In this document: positions 10,138-19,439 of the stretch, one piece after another | Layout of the letters: the number at the start of each line of letters is the position of its first letter | Position numbering within the stretch: the first letter of the stretch is position 1 | Assembly (NCBI RefSeq): GCF_000381885.1 | Contig: NZ_KB907225.1 | Coordinates: forward strand, 62,001 to 126,000 | DNA: 64,000 bases | Direction of reading: 5' to 3' | Source: Actinomadura atramentaria DSM 43919 | Lineage (GTDB): Bacteria; Actinomycetota; Actinomycetes; Streptosporangiales; Streptosporangiaceae | Position numbers and translations under genes: made by a program | Notes under the pieces: generated by a model | Told to the model about the DNA's origin: nothing | What the model saw: only the letters and a program-made list of their open reading frames with translations | The model's database searches: none

Positions 10138-10776
10138 TCAGGGGGTCAGGCGGGGGCCGAGCGGGCCGTAGGGCAGGTCGACGGCGATGCCGGGGGCGCG
10201 CAGGTCGAGCAGGCCGGTCGCCTCCAGCAGCAGCATCCCGGCGTCGGCGGGCCACAGCACCGCCCACAGCCAGTCGCCCAGGGCCTCCCCGACGTACGCG
10301 GCGCGGTCCGGCGCGGCGGCCACCGCCCACAGCGGGACGGCGCACGCGCGCGGCCCGGCGACGTCGAGCTTGACGTGCGGCGCGGCGGCGTGGAAGCCCG
10401 CGCCGGGGTCGGGCCCGCGCAGGCCCGCGAGCCGCGCGCCCGCGCCCACGCCGGGTTCCTCGGCGACGAGCACCAGGTCGGCGCGGCCGCCGAGCAGGCC
10501 CGGCGCGGACAGCGCGACGGCGGCGGCGCGGACGCCGGTGCGCTCGTCGCCCGCCGCCGCGAAGCCCGTGACGAGCCATCCGGCCGGCAGCGGCCACGGC
10601 ACCCAGACGGGGACGCGCGCGTCGGCGAGGACGGCCGCGAGCGCGGCCGGCCCCGGTTCGGCGGCGGGACGCCAGGGAAGCACCGTCCCGTGCGCCGCGC
10701 AGGTCCAGTCCGGCGTGCGGGCGTCCGGCGGACGGAGCGTCCGTGGGCAGCGCGGGCAGCTCGCCTCGGCCTTCAT
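10138..10776 (-). CDS. DUF6758 family protein
   Basis: 212 aa, function unknown. The N-terminus is a small zinc-ribbon-like motif: CPRC (residues 7-10) and later C..HG. A conserved body follows with VPVWVPWPLPAGWLVTG, LVLVAEEPGVG and LWAVLWPADAGMLL. These strings match the actinobacterial family I know next to PHP genes. No transmembrane segment is evident. ATG start, weak ribosome site. It is first in a two-gene unit with the PHP protein. Confidence 0.75.
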   Translation of the reverse strand: MKAEASCPRCPRTLRPPDARTPDWTCAAHGTVLPWRPAAEPGPAALAAVLADARVPVWVPWPLPAGWLVTGFAAAGDERTGVRAAAVALSAPGLLGGRADLVLVAEEPGVGAGARLAGLRGPDPGAGFHAAAPHVKLDVAGPRACAVPLWAVAAAPDRAAYVGEALGDWLWAVLWPADAGMLLLEATGLLDLRAPGIAVDLPYGPLGPRLTP

Positions 10777-10897
10777 AACTACTTACAGTGCGTTCGCGAT
10801 GCCGGAACGTCAACACTCACGCGTGTCCGGGAACGGGAAAATCCCGGCAACGCCCGTCCCCTGGCCCTGGACGGCCTGCTGGTGCGCGGCCCGGCGT

Positions 10898-12511
10898 TCA
10901 GCGACCCTCTGCGACGTCCTGCGCGTTCTGCCAGGTGATCTCGATCGGCGGGCGTTCCGGCTCGCCCGGCGTGACGCGCGCGACGTTCATCCGGCGGGCC
11001 AACAGCAGCACGAGGCCCGCGTAGATCAGCATCGCGGCGATGTCGGCGGCGACGTAGGCGAACGGCACGCCGCCCTGGTCCAGGCTCAGCTCGCCGAACG
11101 CGGCGGGCAGCAGGAACGCCATCAGGTTGTTGAGGACGTGCATCGCGATGCCCGCCTCCAGGCCGCCGGTGCGGACGGCGAGCCACGCCGCGACCGCGCC
11201 GAACGCGAAGATGTCGAGGACGCCCCAGCCGGTGTAGCCGTGCGCGCTCGCGAACAGCGCGGACCCGATGGCGATGCCGGGCCACGGCGTGCGGAGGACG
11301 CGGCTGAACGCGCGGGCGACGCGGCCCGTCCGGGTCTCCAGCGTCCACGCGCCGACCGCCTGCAAGATCCAGCCGCGGAACGTCACCTCTTCGGCCGTCG
11401 ACTGGAACGGCACCAGCAGCACGATCACGATCGCCGGGCCGACGAACGCGCCCCAGCCGACCCAGGAGCCGTCCGCCTCGCCGTCGTCGGGCGCGACGGC
11501 CTGCGCCGCCAGCGACAGCGCGAACGACACGACGCAGAACAGCGCCGCCGCGCCCGCGCAGGCGGCCAGCCACCGCCAGCGGACGCGGCCCAGCACCGAG
11601 AACAGCGTGCCGGGCCGCCGCCGCTGGACGACGGCCGCGAGCACCATGACGGGCAGCAGCAGGGCGATGACGAGCAGGTTGAACGCGACGTCCGCCGTGG
11701 GGTCGCCGAACAGGTCGTCGCCGTCGCTGATCGTCTCGGGGTCCGCGTTCGTCACGATCGCCCAGCCGAGCATGAACACGAAGAGGACGACGAAGCCGAC
11801 GACGAGGTAGACGCCCGCGCCCGCGAGCGTCGCGACGAGCGGCCGCCACCAGCGGTGCGCGGCGGTGCGCGCCATCCGGTGGAACGGCGTGCCGGGCTCG
11901 GGCGCGACCAGCCACGGCGCGCGCGGGCCGTGCGCGTAGCCGCCGACGCCGGGCGGCGGCCAGGCGGTGACGCCGGGGTACCGGGGGTCGCGGCCCTGCG
12001 GCGGGCCGTACTCTCCGCCCGGGACGGGATACGGCCCGGAACCGGGAGCCGCGCCGTAGGGCTGACCGTACGGCGGCGGGACGGGCGCGGACGGCCCGTA
12101 CGGCGGCACGCCGGGCGCCGTCTCCTGCGGCGCCGTGGACGAGCCGTACGGCGGCGCGGGGGGCGGCGCGTCCTGTGACGCGGTGGGCGAGCCGTACGAC
12201 GGCGCGGCAGGCTCCGTGTCCTGCGGCGCTGTGGGCGGGCCGTACTCGGCGGGCGGCATGTCCTGCTGCGCGGCGGGCGGGCCGTACGGCGGCGCGGGGG
12301 GCGGCCCGTACGCGGGGGGAGGCTCGTGTGGCGGCGCGTGCTGCGGGGCTGCGGGCTGTGCGTCCTGCTGCGCGGCCTCCGGCGTGTGCTGCGGGCCGGT
12401 GTGCTGCCGGCCGGGGGGCTGCGGGACCGCGTCCGGCGGGCCGCCGGGGCCGTCCGCGTCGGACCGGGGCGTGTCCGGCGGGGTCCAGCCGCCGTCCGAA
12501 GGTGGGGTCAC
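10898..12511 (-). CDS. CPBP (CAAX-type) intramembrane protease with long disordered N-terminus
   Basis: 537 aa. About the first 200 residues are disordered Pro/Gln/Tyr/Ala sequence with degenerate repeats built on PPYGPP and APQD; this DNA is repetitive at about 12050-12320. A membrane region of eight or so helices follows. The protease motifs are EEVTFRG (EExxxR), FASAHGYTG and HVLNNLMAF. Family members cleave membrane substrates or act in bacteriocin immunity; the target here is unknown. The GTG at 12511 is preceded by GGGAGAGA. The extended N-terminus is much longer than in minimal CPBP proteins and could recruit partners. Confidence 0.85.
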   Translation of the reverse strand: MTPPSDGGWTPPDTPRSDADGPGGPPDAVPQPPGRQHTGPQHTPEAAQQDAQPAAPQHAPPHEPPPAYGPPPAPPYGPPAAQQDMPPAEYGPPTAPQDTEPAAPSYGSPTASQDAPPPAPPYGSSTAPQETAPGVPPYGPSAPVPPPYGQPYGAAPGSGPYPVPGGEYGPPQGRDPRYPGVTAWPPPGVGGYAHGPRAPWLVAPEPGTPFHRMARTAAHRWWRPLVATLAGAGVYLVVGFVVLFVFMLGWAIVTNADPETISDGDDLFGDPTADVAFNLLVIALLLPVMVLAAVVQRRRPGTLFSVLGRVRWRWLAACAGAAALFCVVSFALSLAAQAVAPDDGEADGSWVGWGAFVGPAIVIVLLVPFQSTAEEVTFRGWILQAVGAWTLETRTGRVARAFSRVLRTPWPGIAIGSALFASAHGYTGWGVLDIFAFGAVAAWLAVRTGGLEAGIAMHVLNNLMAFLLPAAFGELSLDQGGVPFAYVAADIAAMLIYAGLVLLLARRMNVARVTPGEPERPPIEITWQNAQDVAEGR

Positions 12512-12642
12512 CGCGTCTCTCTCCCTGCGCCGTCGTGCCGTTCGTCACGCAGCGTACGGGTCGGCGGGGACGGCGGGCGCGCGCCGCCGGGCACGAACCG
12601 GTCACGGCCGGCCGCGCCGCGCAGCGCGGGCCGCCGGGCGGG

Positions 12643-13584
12643 TCAGGGCGCGGGCGGCTCGAACGCCGTCGTCCGGCGCAGCCCCGCCGCGCGTCCCTTG
12701 GCCGCGACGACCAGGGCCATCTTCCGCGACGCCTCGTCGATCATCTCGTCCCCCAGCGTCGCCGCGCCGCGCCCCTCGACCTCGGTGGCGTGCGCGTACG
12801 CGTCCAGGATCAGTTCCGCGCGGTCGTAGTCCTCCTGGGCGGGCGAGAACACCTCGTTCCCGGCCTCGACCTGCGCGGGGTGCAGCACCCACTTGCCGTC
12901 GAAGCCGAGCGCCGCCGAGCGGGCCGCGACGCGCCGGAACGCGTCCACGTCGCGCACGTTGAAGTACGGCCCGTCGATCGCCTGGAGGTCGTGGGCGCGC
13001 GCCGCGAACAGGATTCGCATGAGGATGTAGTGGTAGGCGTCGCCCTCGGTGTAGCCGGGCGGCTGCTCCCCCACGGTCAGCGTCCGCATGTTGATCGACG
13101 CCATCAGGTCGCCGGGCCCGAACACCAGGCTCTCCAGCCGGGGCGAGGACGCGGCGATGGCGTCGATCCCGGTCATCCCCCGCGCGTCCTCGATCTGCGC
13201 CTCGATCCCGATCCGCCCCGGCGGGAGACCGGTGGCCAGCTCGATCTGCGTGACGAGCCGGTCGAGCCATTGGACGTGCGAGGCGTCCTGCGCCTTGGGC
13301 AGGATCAGGCAGTCCAGGTTGCGGCCCGCGCCCTCCACGACGTCGATGACGTCCCGGTACGCCCACGGCGTCGCGAGGTCGTTGACGCGGACGGCGCGGA
13401 CCTTGCCCGTCCAGTCCCCGTCGTTGAGCGCGTCCACGACGAGCCGCCGCGCGTCGGCCTTGGCGGACGGCGCGACGGCGTCCTCCAGGTCCAGGAAGAT
13501 CTCGTCGGCGTCGAGGCCCTGCGCCTTCTCGATGAACCGTGGATTGCTGCCGGGAACCGCGAGCACCGTGCGCCGAGATCTCAT
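12643..13584 (-). CDS. HpcH/HpaI aldolase / citrate lyase beta-like CoA-ester lyase
   Basis: 313 aa, CitE-like TIM barrel. These enzymes cleave or thioester-hydrolyse acyl-CoAs such as malyl-, citramalyl- or methylmalyl-CoA with Mg. Visible: RRTVLAVPGSNPRFIEKA (N-terminal signature), DEIFLDLEDAVAPSAK (Asp/Glu metal site), VRVNDLATPW, IEAQIEDARG, VFGPGDLMASI and GKWVLHPAQVEAGNE. The preserved acidic residues suggest an active enzyme. The ATG at 13584 is only 39 bp from the divergent gene and shows no strong ribosome site, so it may be leaderless. No pathway partner is adjacent. Confidence 0.85.
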   Translation of the reverse strand: MRSRRTVLAVPGSNPRFIEKAQGLDADEIFLDLEDAVAPSAKADARRLVVDALNDGDWTGKVRAVRVNDLATPWAYRDVIDVVEGAGRNLDCLILPKAQDASHVQWLDRLVTQIELATGLPPGRIGIEAQIEDARGMTGIDAIAASSPRLESLVFGPGDLMASINMRTLTVGEQPPGYTEGDAYHYILMRILFAARAHDLQAIDGPYFNVRDVDAFRRVAARSAALGFDGKWVLHPAQVEAGNEVFSPAQEDYDRAELILDAYAHATEVEGRGAATLGDEMIDEASRKMALVVAAKGRAAGLRRTTAFEPPAP

Positions 13585-13623
13585 GCGGCAGATGCTAACG
13601 ACGCGTGTGAGACGCTTTGGCGC

Positions 13624-14136
13624 ATGGGTGAGGACAGCATCGCGCTCGTGGCGGAGGCGGCGAAGAAGTCCGGGCTGCTCTGGTTGGAGCTGCCGGGGCT
13701 GCCGCAGCCGCGCGCCGCCTGGCATCTGTGGCACGACGGGTCGGCGTACGTGCTGACCGGCGGCGACGGCGAGCAGCCGCTGCCGGGGCTGCCGGAGGCC
13801 GCGACGGTCCGGGTGGTGCTGCGCAGCAAGGACAAGGGCGGGCGGCTGGTGGCGTTCACGGCGCGGTGCGCGCGCGTGGAGCCGGGCACGGAGCTGTGGG
13901 ACGAGGTCGCGCCGCTGCTCGCCAAGGACCGGCTGAACGCGGCCTCCCACGACGGGCAGCTCGACCGGTGGGCCGCCGAGTCGTACGTGGTCCGCCTCAC
14001 GCCCGAGGGCGACGTGACCGGGCCCGGCGAGCACGCCGACGACTACGCGGCCGTCCGGCCGGTGCCGACCCCGGCGGCGACCGCCGGGCCGCCGCCGCGC
14101 CTGGCCGGGGCGAAGGGCCGCCGCGCCGACCGCTGA
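13624..14136 (+). CDS. Hypothetical protein, possible split-barrel fold
   Basis: 170 aa, not firmly recognised. The body (GLLWLELPGLPQPRAAWHLWHDGSAYVLTGG in two stretches, then VRVVLRSKDKGGRL, FTARCARVEPG and SYVVRLTPEG) alternates short beta-like segments, as in FMN-binding split-barrel proteins, which is only a suggestion. The C-terminus is Pro/Ala-rich and ends basic. No signal peptide or membrane helix. It is divergent from the citrate-lyase-like gene with a 39-bp shared promoter gap. Confidence 0.6.
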   Translation: MGEDSIALVAEAAKKSGLLWLELPGLPQPRAAWHLWHDGSAYVLTGGDGEQPLPGLPEAATVRVVLRSKDKGGRLVAFTARCARVEPGTELWDEVAPLLAKDRLNAASHDGQLDRWAAESYVVRLTPEGDVTGPGEHADDYAAVRPVPTPAATAGPPPRLAGAKGRRADR

Positions 14137-14240
14137 CCGCTGACCGGCCACGCGGACCCAGCCCCGACCGACGCCCCGCGTCCCGCCGAACCGCGTGGAC
14201 CAGACCCGGCGGACGCCCCCGCGTTCCGCCGGGCGCTCGT

Positions 14241-15137
14241 TCACAGTTCCAGGACCCGCCCGGCCTCGACCGCGCCGAGTTTGTCGGGGTTCAGCACGAC
14301 CTGGATCGCGCTGATCCGCCCGGCGTCGTCCAAGTCCATCGTGACCGCGCTGACGCAGCGGTCCGGCGCGTCCAGCAGCAGGCCGGGCGAGGCGTTGATC
14401 ATGTCGGCGCGGACGGTGACGTCGTCCATCCCGATGTCGTCGATCGTCAGCCGCGTCACGCCGAGCAGCCAGCGCGCGACCTTGTCGGGGCCGTGCAGGA
14501 CGCGCAGCGCCGCCTTGACCCGCCCGCCGCCGTCGCTCCACAGCACGACGTCCGGGGACAGCAGCGCCATCAGCTCGTTGACGTCGCCGCCGATCACCGC
14601 CGCGAAGAACCGGTCGGTGACGGCCCGGCGGCGCGCGGTGTCGGCCTCGAACCGGGGCCGCCGCGCCTCGACGTGCTTGCGGGCGCGCGTCGCGAGCTGC
14701 CGCACGGACGCCTCCGTCCGCTCCAGCGCCGCCGCGACCTCCGCGTACGGGTACCCGAACACCTCCCGCAGCACGAACACGGCCCGTTCCAGCGGGCTCA
14801 GCGTCTCCAGGACGACGAGCAGCGCCATCGACACCGACTCGGCCAGCTCGGCGTTCTCGGCGACGTCCGGCGAGGTCAGGACGGGCTCGGGCAGCCACGG
14901 CCCCACGTACGACTCGCGCCGCGCCTTGGCGGCCCGCAGCCGGTCCAGCGCGACGTTCCCGGTGATCCGGACGAGGTACGCCTCGGGATCGAGGACGTCG
15001 GACCGGTCGCGGGCCGACCAGCGCAGCCAGGCGTCCTGCACGGCGTCCTCGGCGTCCGCGACGGTCCCGAGCATCCGGTACGCCACCGCGAAGAGGCGTC
15101 CGCGATGCTGCTCGAACACGTCCTCGGGGCGGGTCAC
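14241..15137 (-). CDS. sigJ: ECF41-family RNA polymerase sigma factor (SigJ-like)
   Basis: 298 aa. Sigma2 (HRGRLFAVAYRMLGTVADAEDAVQDAWLRW) and sigma4 (LSPLERAVFVLREVFGYPYAEVA) are followed by a SnoaL-like C-terminal domain of about 120 residues. Diagnostic ECF41 motifs are present: WLPEP between sigma2 and sigma4, DGGG in the C-terminal domain and NPDKL near the end. In this family the C-terminal extension acts as a fused regulator in place of an anti-sigma factor. GTG 15137 overlaps the stop of the carboxymuconolactone-decarboxylase gene (GTGA), so the two are translationally coupled. The coupled partner is a likely target of the factor. Confidence 0.9.
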   Translation of the reverse strand: MTRPEDVFEQHRGRLFAVAYRMLGTVADAEDAVQDAWLRWSARDRSDVLDPEAYLVRITGNVALDRLRAAKARRESYVGPWLPEPVLTSPDVAENAELAESVSMALLVVLETLSPLERAVFVLREVFGYPYAEVAAALERTEASVRQLATRARKHVEARRPRFEADTARRRAVTDRFFAAVIGGDVNELMALLSPDVVLWSDGGGRVKAALRVLHGPDKVARWLLGVTRLTIDDIGMDDVTVRADMINASPGLLLDAPDRCVSAVTMDLDDAGRISAIQVVLNPDKLGAVEAGRVLEL

Positions 15138-15691
15138 GACGCGTTCTCCGGGACGTCGCAGCGGTCCTTGAAGCCCTGTCCGGTCAGCCCGGCGGCGGCG
15201 TTGAAGCGCGAGCGCAGGTTCTCCACGGCGACCATCATCGTCAGTTCGACGAGCTGCCGCTCGTCCAGGTGGCGGCGCAGCGCCCCGGTCAGCTCGTCGG
15301 TGACGGCGGGCGGGTCGGCGCTCATCGCCTCGGCGTACTCCATGACGAGGCGCTCGTCCTCGGCGAACAGGTCGCTGGACCGCCAGTCCGGCACCGCCTC
15401 GATCTTCGCGCGGTCCATCCCGTGCGACCACGACGACCAGGTGCCGTAGTCCACGCACCACGAGCAGCCGATCCGGACGGCCGACGCCATCACCGCGAGA
15501 TCGCCCAACCGGCGCGGCAGCGCCTTCCACCGCTCCACCTGGAGTTCCAGCACCGAGTACGCCACCGACACGCCCCGGTGGTGGCCCATCGCCAGCACCG
15601 GCTGGAGGTCGGCCTTGTAGCGGCGGCGGACGACCCACTGCATCAGCCGGTTCAGCGGGGTGCGGCGCGGTTCGAGCGAGATCCTGGCCAT
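15134..15691 (-). CDS. Carboxymuconolactone decarboxylase / AhpD-like protein (ECF41 partner)
   Basis: 185 aa. AhpD-type fold with the redox motif CSWCVDYG (CxxC plus downstream residues), so probably a peroxidase-like or disulfide-handling protein rather than a true decarboxylase. N-terminal R/K-rich helix, then VAYSVLELQVERWKALP. The ATG at 15691 follows AGGAAGG. It is first in a two-gene operon with the ECF41 sigma factor, the classic arrangement for that group. It is divergent from the MgtE/CBS gene. Confidence 0.85.
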   Translation of the reverse strand: MARISLEPRRTPLNRLMQWVVRRRYKADLQPVLAMGHHRGVSVAYSVLELQVERWKALPRRLGDLAVMASAVRIGCSWCVDYGTWSSWSHGMDRAKIEAVPDWRSSDLFAEDERLVMEYAEAMSADPPAVTDELTGALRRHLDERQLVELTMMVAVENLRSRFNAAAGLTGQGFKDRCDVPENAS

Positions 15692-15803
15692 CGTCGTGCC
15701 TTCCTGAGTCAGGGAATGCCGTCACCCCCAAGGACGGGCCGCGCGGCCCCGCTGTGACACGCCACGCCGGATGAGGCCGATCATGGTGGGTAATCTCCTG
15801 CGC

Positions 15804-17114
15804 ATGAGCGGATCTTCGACTCGGGTGTTCATCGCCCGGCTGGCCGGGATCGCGGTGTTCGACCCGGCCGGCGACCAGGTCGGCCGGGTCCGCGACGTCG
15901 TGGTGGCGCTGCGGCTGGGCCGCCGGCCGCCGCGCGTCCTCGGGCTGGTGGTGGAGGTCTCGCCGCGCCGCCCGGTGTTCCTGCCGATCACGCGGGTGAC
16001 CGTGATCGAGCCGGACGCGATCGTGTTCGACGGGCGGCTGAACATGCGCCGCTTCCACAAGCGCGAGTCCGAGACGCTGGTGCTGGCGGAGATGCTGGAC
16101 CGGACCGTCCGCCTACGGGAGGACGCCGGGCGGGTGTCGGTGGTGGACGTCGCGATGGAGTCCACCCGGACCCGCGACTGGATCGTCTCCAAGGTCGCCG
16201 TCCAGCGGACGCGGCCGGGCCGGGGCCTGCGCCGCCGGGGCGGCAGCCTCGTCGTGGACTGGGAAGCCGTCGAGGGCTTCTCGATCGTCGAGTACGGGCA
16301 GGGCGCGGCCGGGCTGCTCGCCGCGTTCGAGCGGATGAAGCCCGCCGACCTCGCCAACGTCGTCCACGAGCTGCCCGAGAAGCGCCGCGCCGAGGTCGCC
16401 GCCGCGCTGGACGACGAGCGGCTGGCGGACGTCCTGGAGGAGCTGCCCGAGGACGACCAGATCGAGATCCTCGGCAAGCTCGGCGTCGAGCGGGCCGCCG
16501 ACGTGCTGGAGGCGATGGGCCCCGACGACGCCACCGACCTGCTGCGCGACCTGCCCGCCGAGCAGCGCGAGCGGCTGCTGCTGCTGATGGAGCCGCACGA
16601 GGCCGCGCCGCTGCGCCGCCTGCTGTCCTACGAGGAGGACACCGCGGGCGGGCTGATGACCACCGACCCGGTCGTCGTCGCGCCGGACGCGTCGGTCGCC
16701 GAGGCGCTGGCGAGCATCCGCAACCCGGACCTGAACCCGGCGCTGGCCGCGCAGGTGTACGTGTGCCGCCCGCCGACCGAGACGCCCACCGGCCGCTACC
16801 TGGGGACCGTCCACTTCCAGCGGCTGCTGCGCGAGCCGCCGCCGACGCTGGTCAGCGGCATCGCCGACACCCAGCTCGAACCGCTGCGGCCCCGCCAGCC
16901 GCTGCAGGACGTCGCGATGTACCTGGCCACCTACAACCTGGTCGGCGGGCCCGTCGTGGACGACGACGGGCACCTGCTCGGCTCGGTGACGATCGACGAC
17001 GTGCTCGACCGGCTGCTGCCCGACAACTGGCGGGAGGCCGTCATGGACGCCGCGCCGGACGTCGCGGACCCGGAGGAGGAGGCGCTGCGCCGCGCCGGGG
17101 AGGGGAACCCTTGA
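15804..17114 (+). CDS. MgtE N-domain / CBS-domain protein (soluble)
   Basis: 436 aa. A PRC-barrel-like N-terminus (GIAVFDPAGDQVGRVRDVVV) is followed by MgtE intracellular N domain repeats (ADLANVVHELPEKRRAEVAAAL, DVLEELPEDDQIEIL split over two runs) and two CBS motifs (AGGLMTTDPVVVAPDASVAEAL; GGPVVDDDGHLLGSVTIDDVLDRLLP in parts). It lacks the MgtE transmembrane domain, so it is probably a Mg-sensing regulator and not a transporter. The ATG at 15804 gives the family N-terminus; in-frame ATG 15783 (with a GAGG) and GTG 15771 are alternatives. It overlaps DUF1003 by TTGA. Confidence 0.82.
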   Translation: MSGSSTRVFIARLAGIAVFDPAGDQVGRVRDVVVALRLGRRPPRVLGLVVEVSPRRPVFLPITRVTVIEPDAIVFDGRLNMRRFHKRESETLVLAEMLDRTVRLREDAGRVSVVDVAMESTRTRDWIVSKVAVQRTRPGRGLRRRGGSLVVDWEAVEGFSIVEYGQGAAGLLAAFERMKPADLANVVHELPEKRRAEVAAALDDERLADVLEELPEDDQIEILGKLGVERAADVLEAMGPDDATDLLRDLPAEQRERLLLLMEPHEAAPLRRLLSYEEDTAGGLMTTDPVVVAPDASVAEALASIRNPDLNPALAAQVYVCRPPTETPTGRYLGTVHFQRLLREPPPTLVSGIADTQLEPLRPRQPLQDVAMYLATYNLVGGPVVDDDGHLLGSVTIDDVLDRLLPDNWREAVMDAAPDVADPEEEALRRAGEGNP

Positions 17115-17602
17115 CGACGCCACGGCTCGACCAGCCGCGCGAGATCCGCCGCACGCTCGTCCCCCGGCCGCACTACGACCCGGAGTCGTTCGGGAAGGTG
17201 TCCGAGCGGATCGCGCGGTTCCTCGGGACGGCCCGGTTCCTGGTCTACATGACGGTGTTCATCGTCGTGTGGCTCGGCTGGAACCTGCTCGGGCCGGCTT
17301 CGCTGCGGTTCGACCCGTACCCGTTCATCTTCCTGACGCTGATGCTGTCGCTCCAGGCGTCCTACTCGGCCCCGCTGATCCTGCTGGCGCAGAACCGGCA
17401 GGACGACCGGGACCGCGTCCAGTACGAGCAGGACCGGGCCCGCAACGACCGCAGCATCGCCGACACCGAGTACCTGACGCGGGAGATCGCCGGGCTGCGG
17501 CTGGCCCTGAACGAGGTCGCCACCAGGGATTTCGTCCGCTCCGAACTCCAGGCGATGATCAAGGAGCTGGACGCGCGGGACCAGCGCTCCGACCTGACCT
17601 GA
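17111..17602 (+). CDS. DUF1003 inner-membrane protein
   Basis: 163 aa. Two transmembrane helices (MTVFIVVWLGWNLLG and FIFLTLMLSLQASYSAPLIL) are separated by a short loop with FDPYPF, the family signature. Then QNRQDDRDR and a charged helical tail. Function unknown; it is often beside the MgtE/CBS gene. The TTG start at 17111 overlaps the previous stop (TTGA) and has GAGGGG upstream, so translation is coupled. Confidence 0.85.
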   Translation: MTTPRLDQPREIRRTLVPRPHYDPESFGKVSERIARFLGTARFLVYMTVFIVVWLGWNLLGPASLRFDPYPFIFLTLMLSLQASYSAPLILLAQNRQDDRDRVQYEQDRARNDRSIADTEYLTREIAGLRLALNEVATRDFVRSELQAMIKELDARDQRSDLT

Positions 17603-17657
17603 CGTTCGGGACGGGCCGGGTGCAGCAGCACTGCCCGGCAGTCCATACCATGGGTGC

Positions 17658-18797
17658 ATGGCCTCCCAGCTGACGACCGAGCAGGTGACCGCGGCGCTCG
17701 CGACCGTGAACGATCCTGAGATCCGCAAGCCCATCACCGAGCTCGACATGGTCAAGAACGTCGAGATCGCGCCGGACGGCGTGGTTCGCGTCGGGCTTTA
17801 CCTGACCGTCGCGGGCTGTCCCATGAAGGACACGCTGCGGCGCAACGTCACCGAGGCCGTGGCCCGCCTCGACGGCGTCGCCTCGGTGGAGGTCGAGCTG
17901 GACGTGATGAGCGAGGAGCAGCGCAAGGCGCTGCAGACCAAGCTGCGCGGCGGCGAGCCCGCCAAGGAGATCCCGTTCGCCAAGCCGAACTCGCTGACCA
18001 AGGTGTACGCCGTGGCCAGCGGCAAGGGCGGCGTCGGCAAGTCCTCGGTGACGGTGAACCTGGCGGCGGCGCTGGCCGCGCAGGGCCGCAAGGTGGGCGT
18101 CGTGGACGCCGACATCTACGGCCACTCGGTGCCCCGGATGCTCGGCGTCGAGCACGCGCCGACCAAGGTCGCCGACATGATCATGCCGCCGACCGCGCAC
18201 GACGTGAAGGTCATCTCGGTCGGGATGTTCACCGCCGGGAACCAGCCGGTCGTGTGGCGCGGGCCGATGCTGCACCGCGCGCTGCAGCAGTTCCTCGCGG
18301 ACGTGTACTGGGGGGACCTGGACATCCTGCTGATGGACCTGCCGCCCGGCACCGGCGACATCGCGATCTCGGTGGCGCAGCTCCTGCCGTCCGCCGAGAT
18401 CCTGGTGGTGACGACGCCGCAGCAGGCCGCCGCCGAGGTGGCCGAGCGGGCCGGGGCCATCGCCGCGCAGACGCACCAGCAGGTCGTCGGCGTGATCGAG
18501 AACATGTCGTACCTGAGCTGCCCGCACTGCGGGGAGCGGCAGGAGATCTTCGGCTCGGGCGGCGGGCAGACCGTCGCGGACGCGCTCGCCACGACGCTCG
18601 GCACGCGCGTCCCGCTGCTCGGGCAGGTCCCGATCGACCCGCGGCTGCGCGAGGGCGGCGACAACGGCGTGCCGCTGGTGCTGGCCGACCCGGACGCCGA
18701 GGCCGCCAAGGAGCTGCGGACGATCGCCGACAAGATCGGCGGTCGCTCGCGCGGCCTGGCGGGCATGTCCCTGGGGATCTCCCCGAAGGGCCGCTGA
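17658..18797 (+). CDS. mrp: Mrp/NBP35-type P-loop ATPase, iron-sulfur cluster carrier
   Basis: 379 aa. It binds and delivers [4Fe-4S] clusters to apoproteins. An N-terminal MIP18/DUF59 domain (residues 1-100, with LTVAGCPMKD) precedes the ATPase: deviant Walker A ASGKGGVGKSS (about 118-128), VVDADIYGHSVPRM, LLMDLPPGTGD and the cluster Cys pair SCPHCG. ATG 17658 has no clear Shine-Dalgarno, and a -10-like TACCAT is 6 bases upstream, so it may be leaderless. Position beside tatB and DUF1003 matches other actinobacteria. Such a carrier could serve the Fe-S-rich formate dehydrogenase in this window, but that link is inference. Confidence 0.9.
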   Translation: MASQLTTEQVTAALATVNDPEIRKPITELDMVKNVEIAPDGVVRVGLYLTVAGCPMKDTLRRNVTEAVARLDGVASVEVELDVMSEEQRKALQTKLRGGEPAKEIPFAKPNSLTKVYAVASGKGGVGKSSVTVNLAAALAAQGRKVGVVDADIYGHSVPRMLGVEHAPTKVADMIMPPTAHDVKVISVGMFTAGNQPVVWRGPMLHRALQQFLADVYWGDLDILLMDLPPGTGDIAISVAQLLPSAEILVVTTPQQAAAEVAERAGAIAAQTHQQVVGVIENMSYLSCPHCGERQEIFGSGGGQTVADALATTLGTRVPLLGQVPIDPRLREGGDNGVPLVLADPDAEAAKELRTIADKIGGRSRGLAGMSLGISPKGR

Positions 18798-18808
18798 CCC
18801 GCGAAACC

Positions 18809-18852
18809 CGCGAAAGCGCCGCGTCCCCCTCCGGGGACGCGGCGCTTTCGCG
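18809..18852. terminator. Strong bidirectional terminator
   Basis: Perfect 20-bp stem (18809-18828 with 18833-18852) with a CTCC loop, between convergent mrp and tetR-family genes. Confidence 0.88.
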
Positions 18853-18853
18853 T

Positions 18854-19429
18854 TCAGCGGCCTGCGGTGACCGTTCTCAGCTCGGTGGCGGTGTCGCGGA
18901 CGACGTCGGGTAGCGGGGTGTCGGCCGGGCCGTCGATCCAGCGGCCGTACGCGACCTTGAACACCGCGACGCCGGTCTCGGCGGCCAGCGCCGCCGCCAG
19001 GTCGCCCGCGCCGCGGGCGCGCAGGGCGGCGGCGACGTCCGCCGCCAGGGCCGCCAGCTTGATCAGTTCGCGTTCGCGCAGCTCGGGGTGCGCGTCGATG
19101 ACGGCCTGGCGGCTCCGGGCCTGCGCCGCGCGGTCCTGGATCAGCGCGGCGGCGGCCGTGATCGCGGCCAGCGCCGCGTCGATCGGCGCCGCGCCCGGCG
19201 GGGCCGCCGCGACCGCGCCGACGAGCAGGTCCCGCAGCGGTCCCGTCCCGCCGAACAGCACCTCGCGCTTGTCGGCGAAGTGCCGGAAGAACGTGCGCTC
19301 GGTGAGCCCGGCGCGGCCCGCGATCTCCGCGACCGTCGTCCGCTCGAACCCGCTCTCGCCGAACAGCTCCAGCGCCGCCTGCTCCAGGCGGGCGCGCGTG
19401 TCCGGCGTCCATCGACCCATGTCCGGCAT
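18854..19429 (-). CDS. TetR-family transcriptional regulator
   Basis: 191 aa. N-terminal TetR HTH: FERTTVAEIAGRAGLTERTFFRHFADKREVLF split across about residues 28-60, with the typical FRHF..K end. The C-terminal half is Ala-rich and ligand-binding by analogy. Start ATG 19429, or ATG 19420 (MGRW) three codons in. Two inverted repeats at 19440-19488 sit in the divergent gap with the epimerase gene, so this repressor probably controls both promoters. Confidence 0.85.
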   Translation of the reverse strand: MPDMGRWTPDTRARLEQAALELFGESGFERTTVAEIAGRAGLTERTFFRHFADKREVLFGGTGPLRDLLVGAVAAAPPGAAPIDAALAAITAAAALIQDRAAQARSRQAVIDAHPELRERELIKLAALAADVAAALRARGAGDLAAALAAETGVAVFKVAYGRWIDGPADTPLPDVVRDTATELRTVTAGR

Positions 19430-19439
19430 CGTAGTCGAC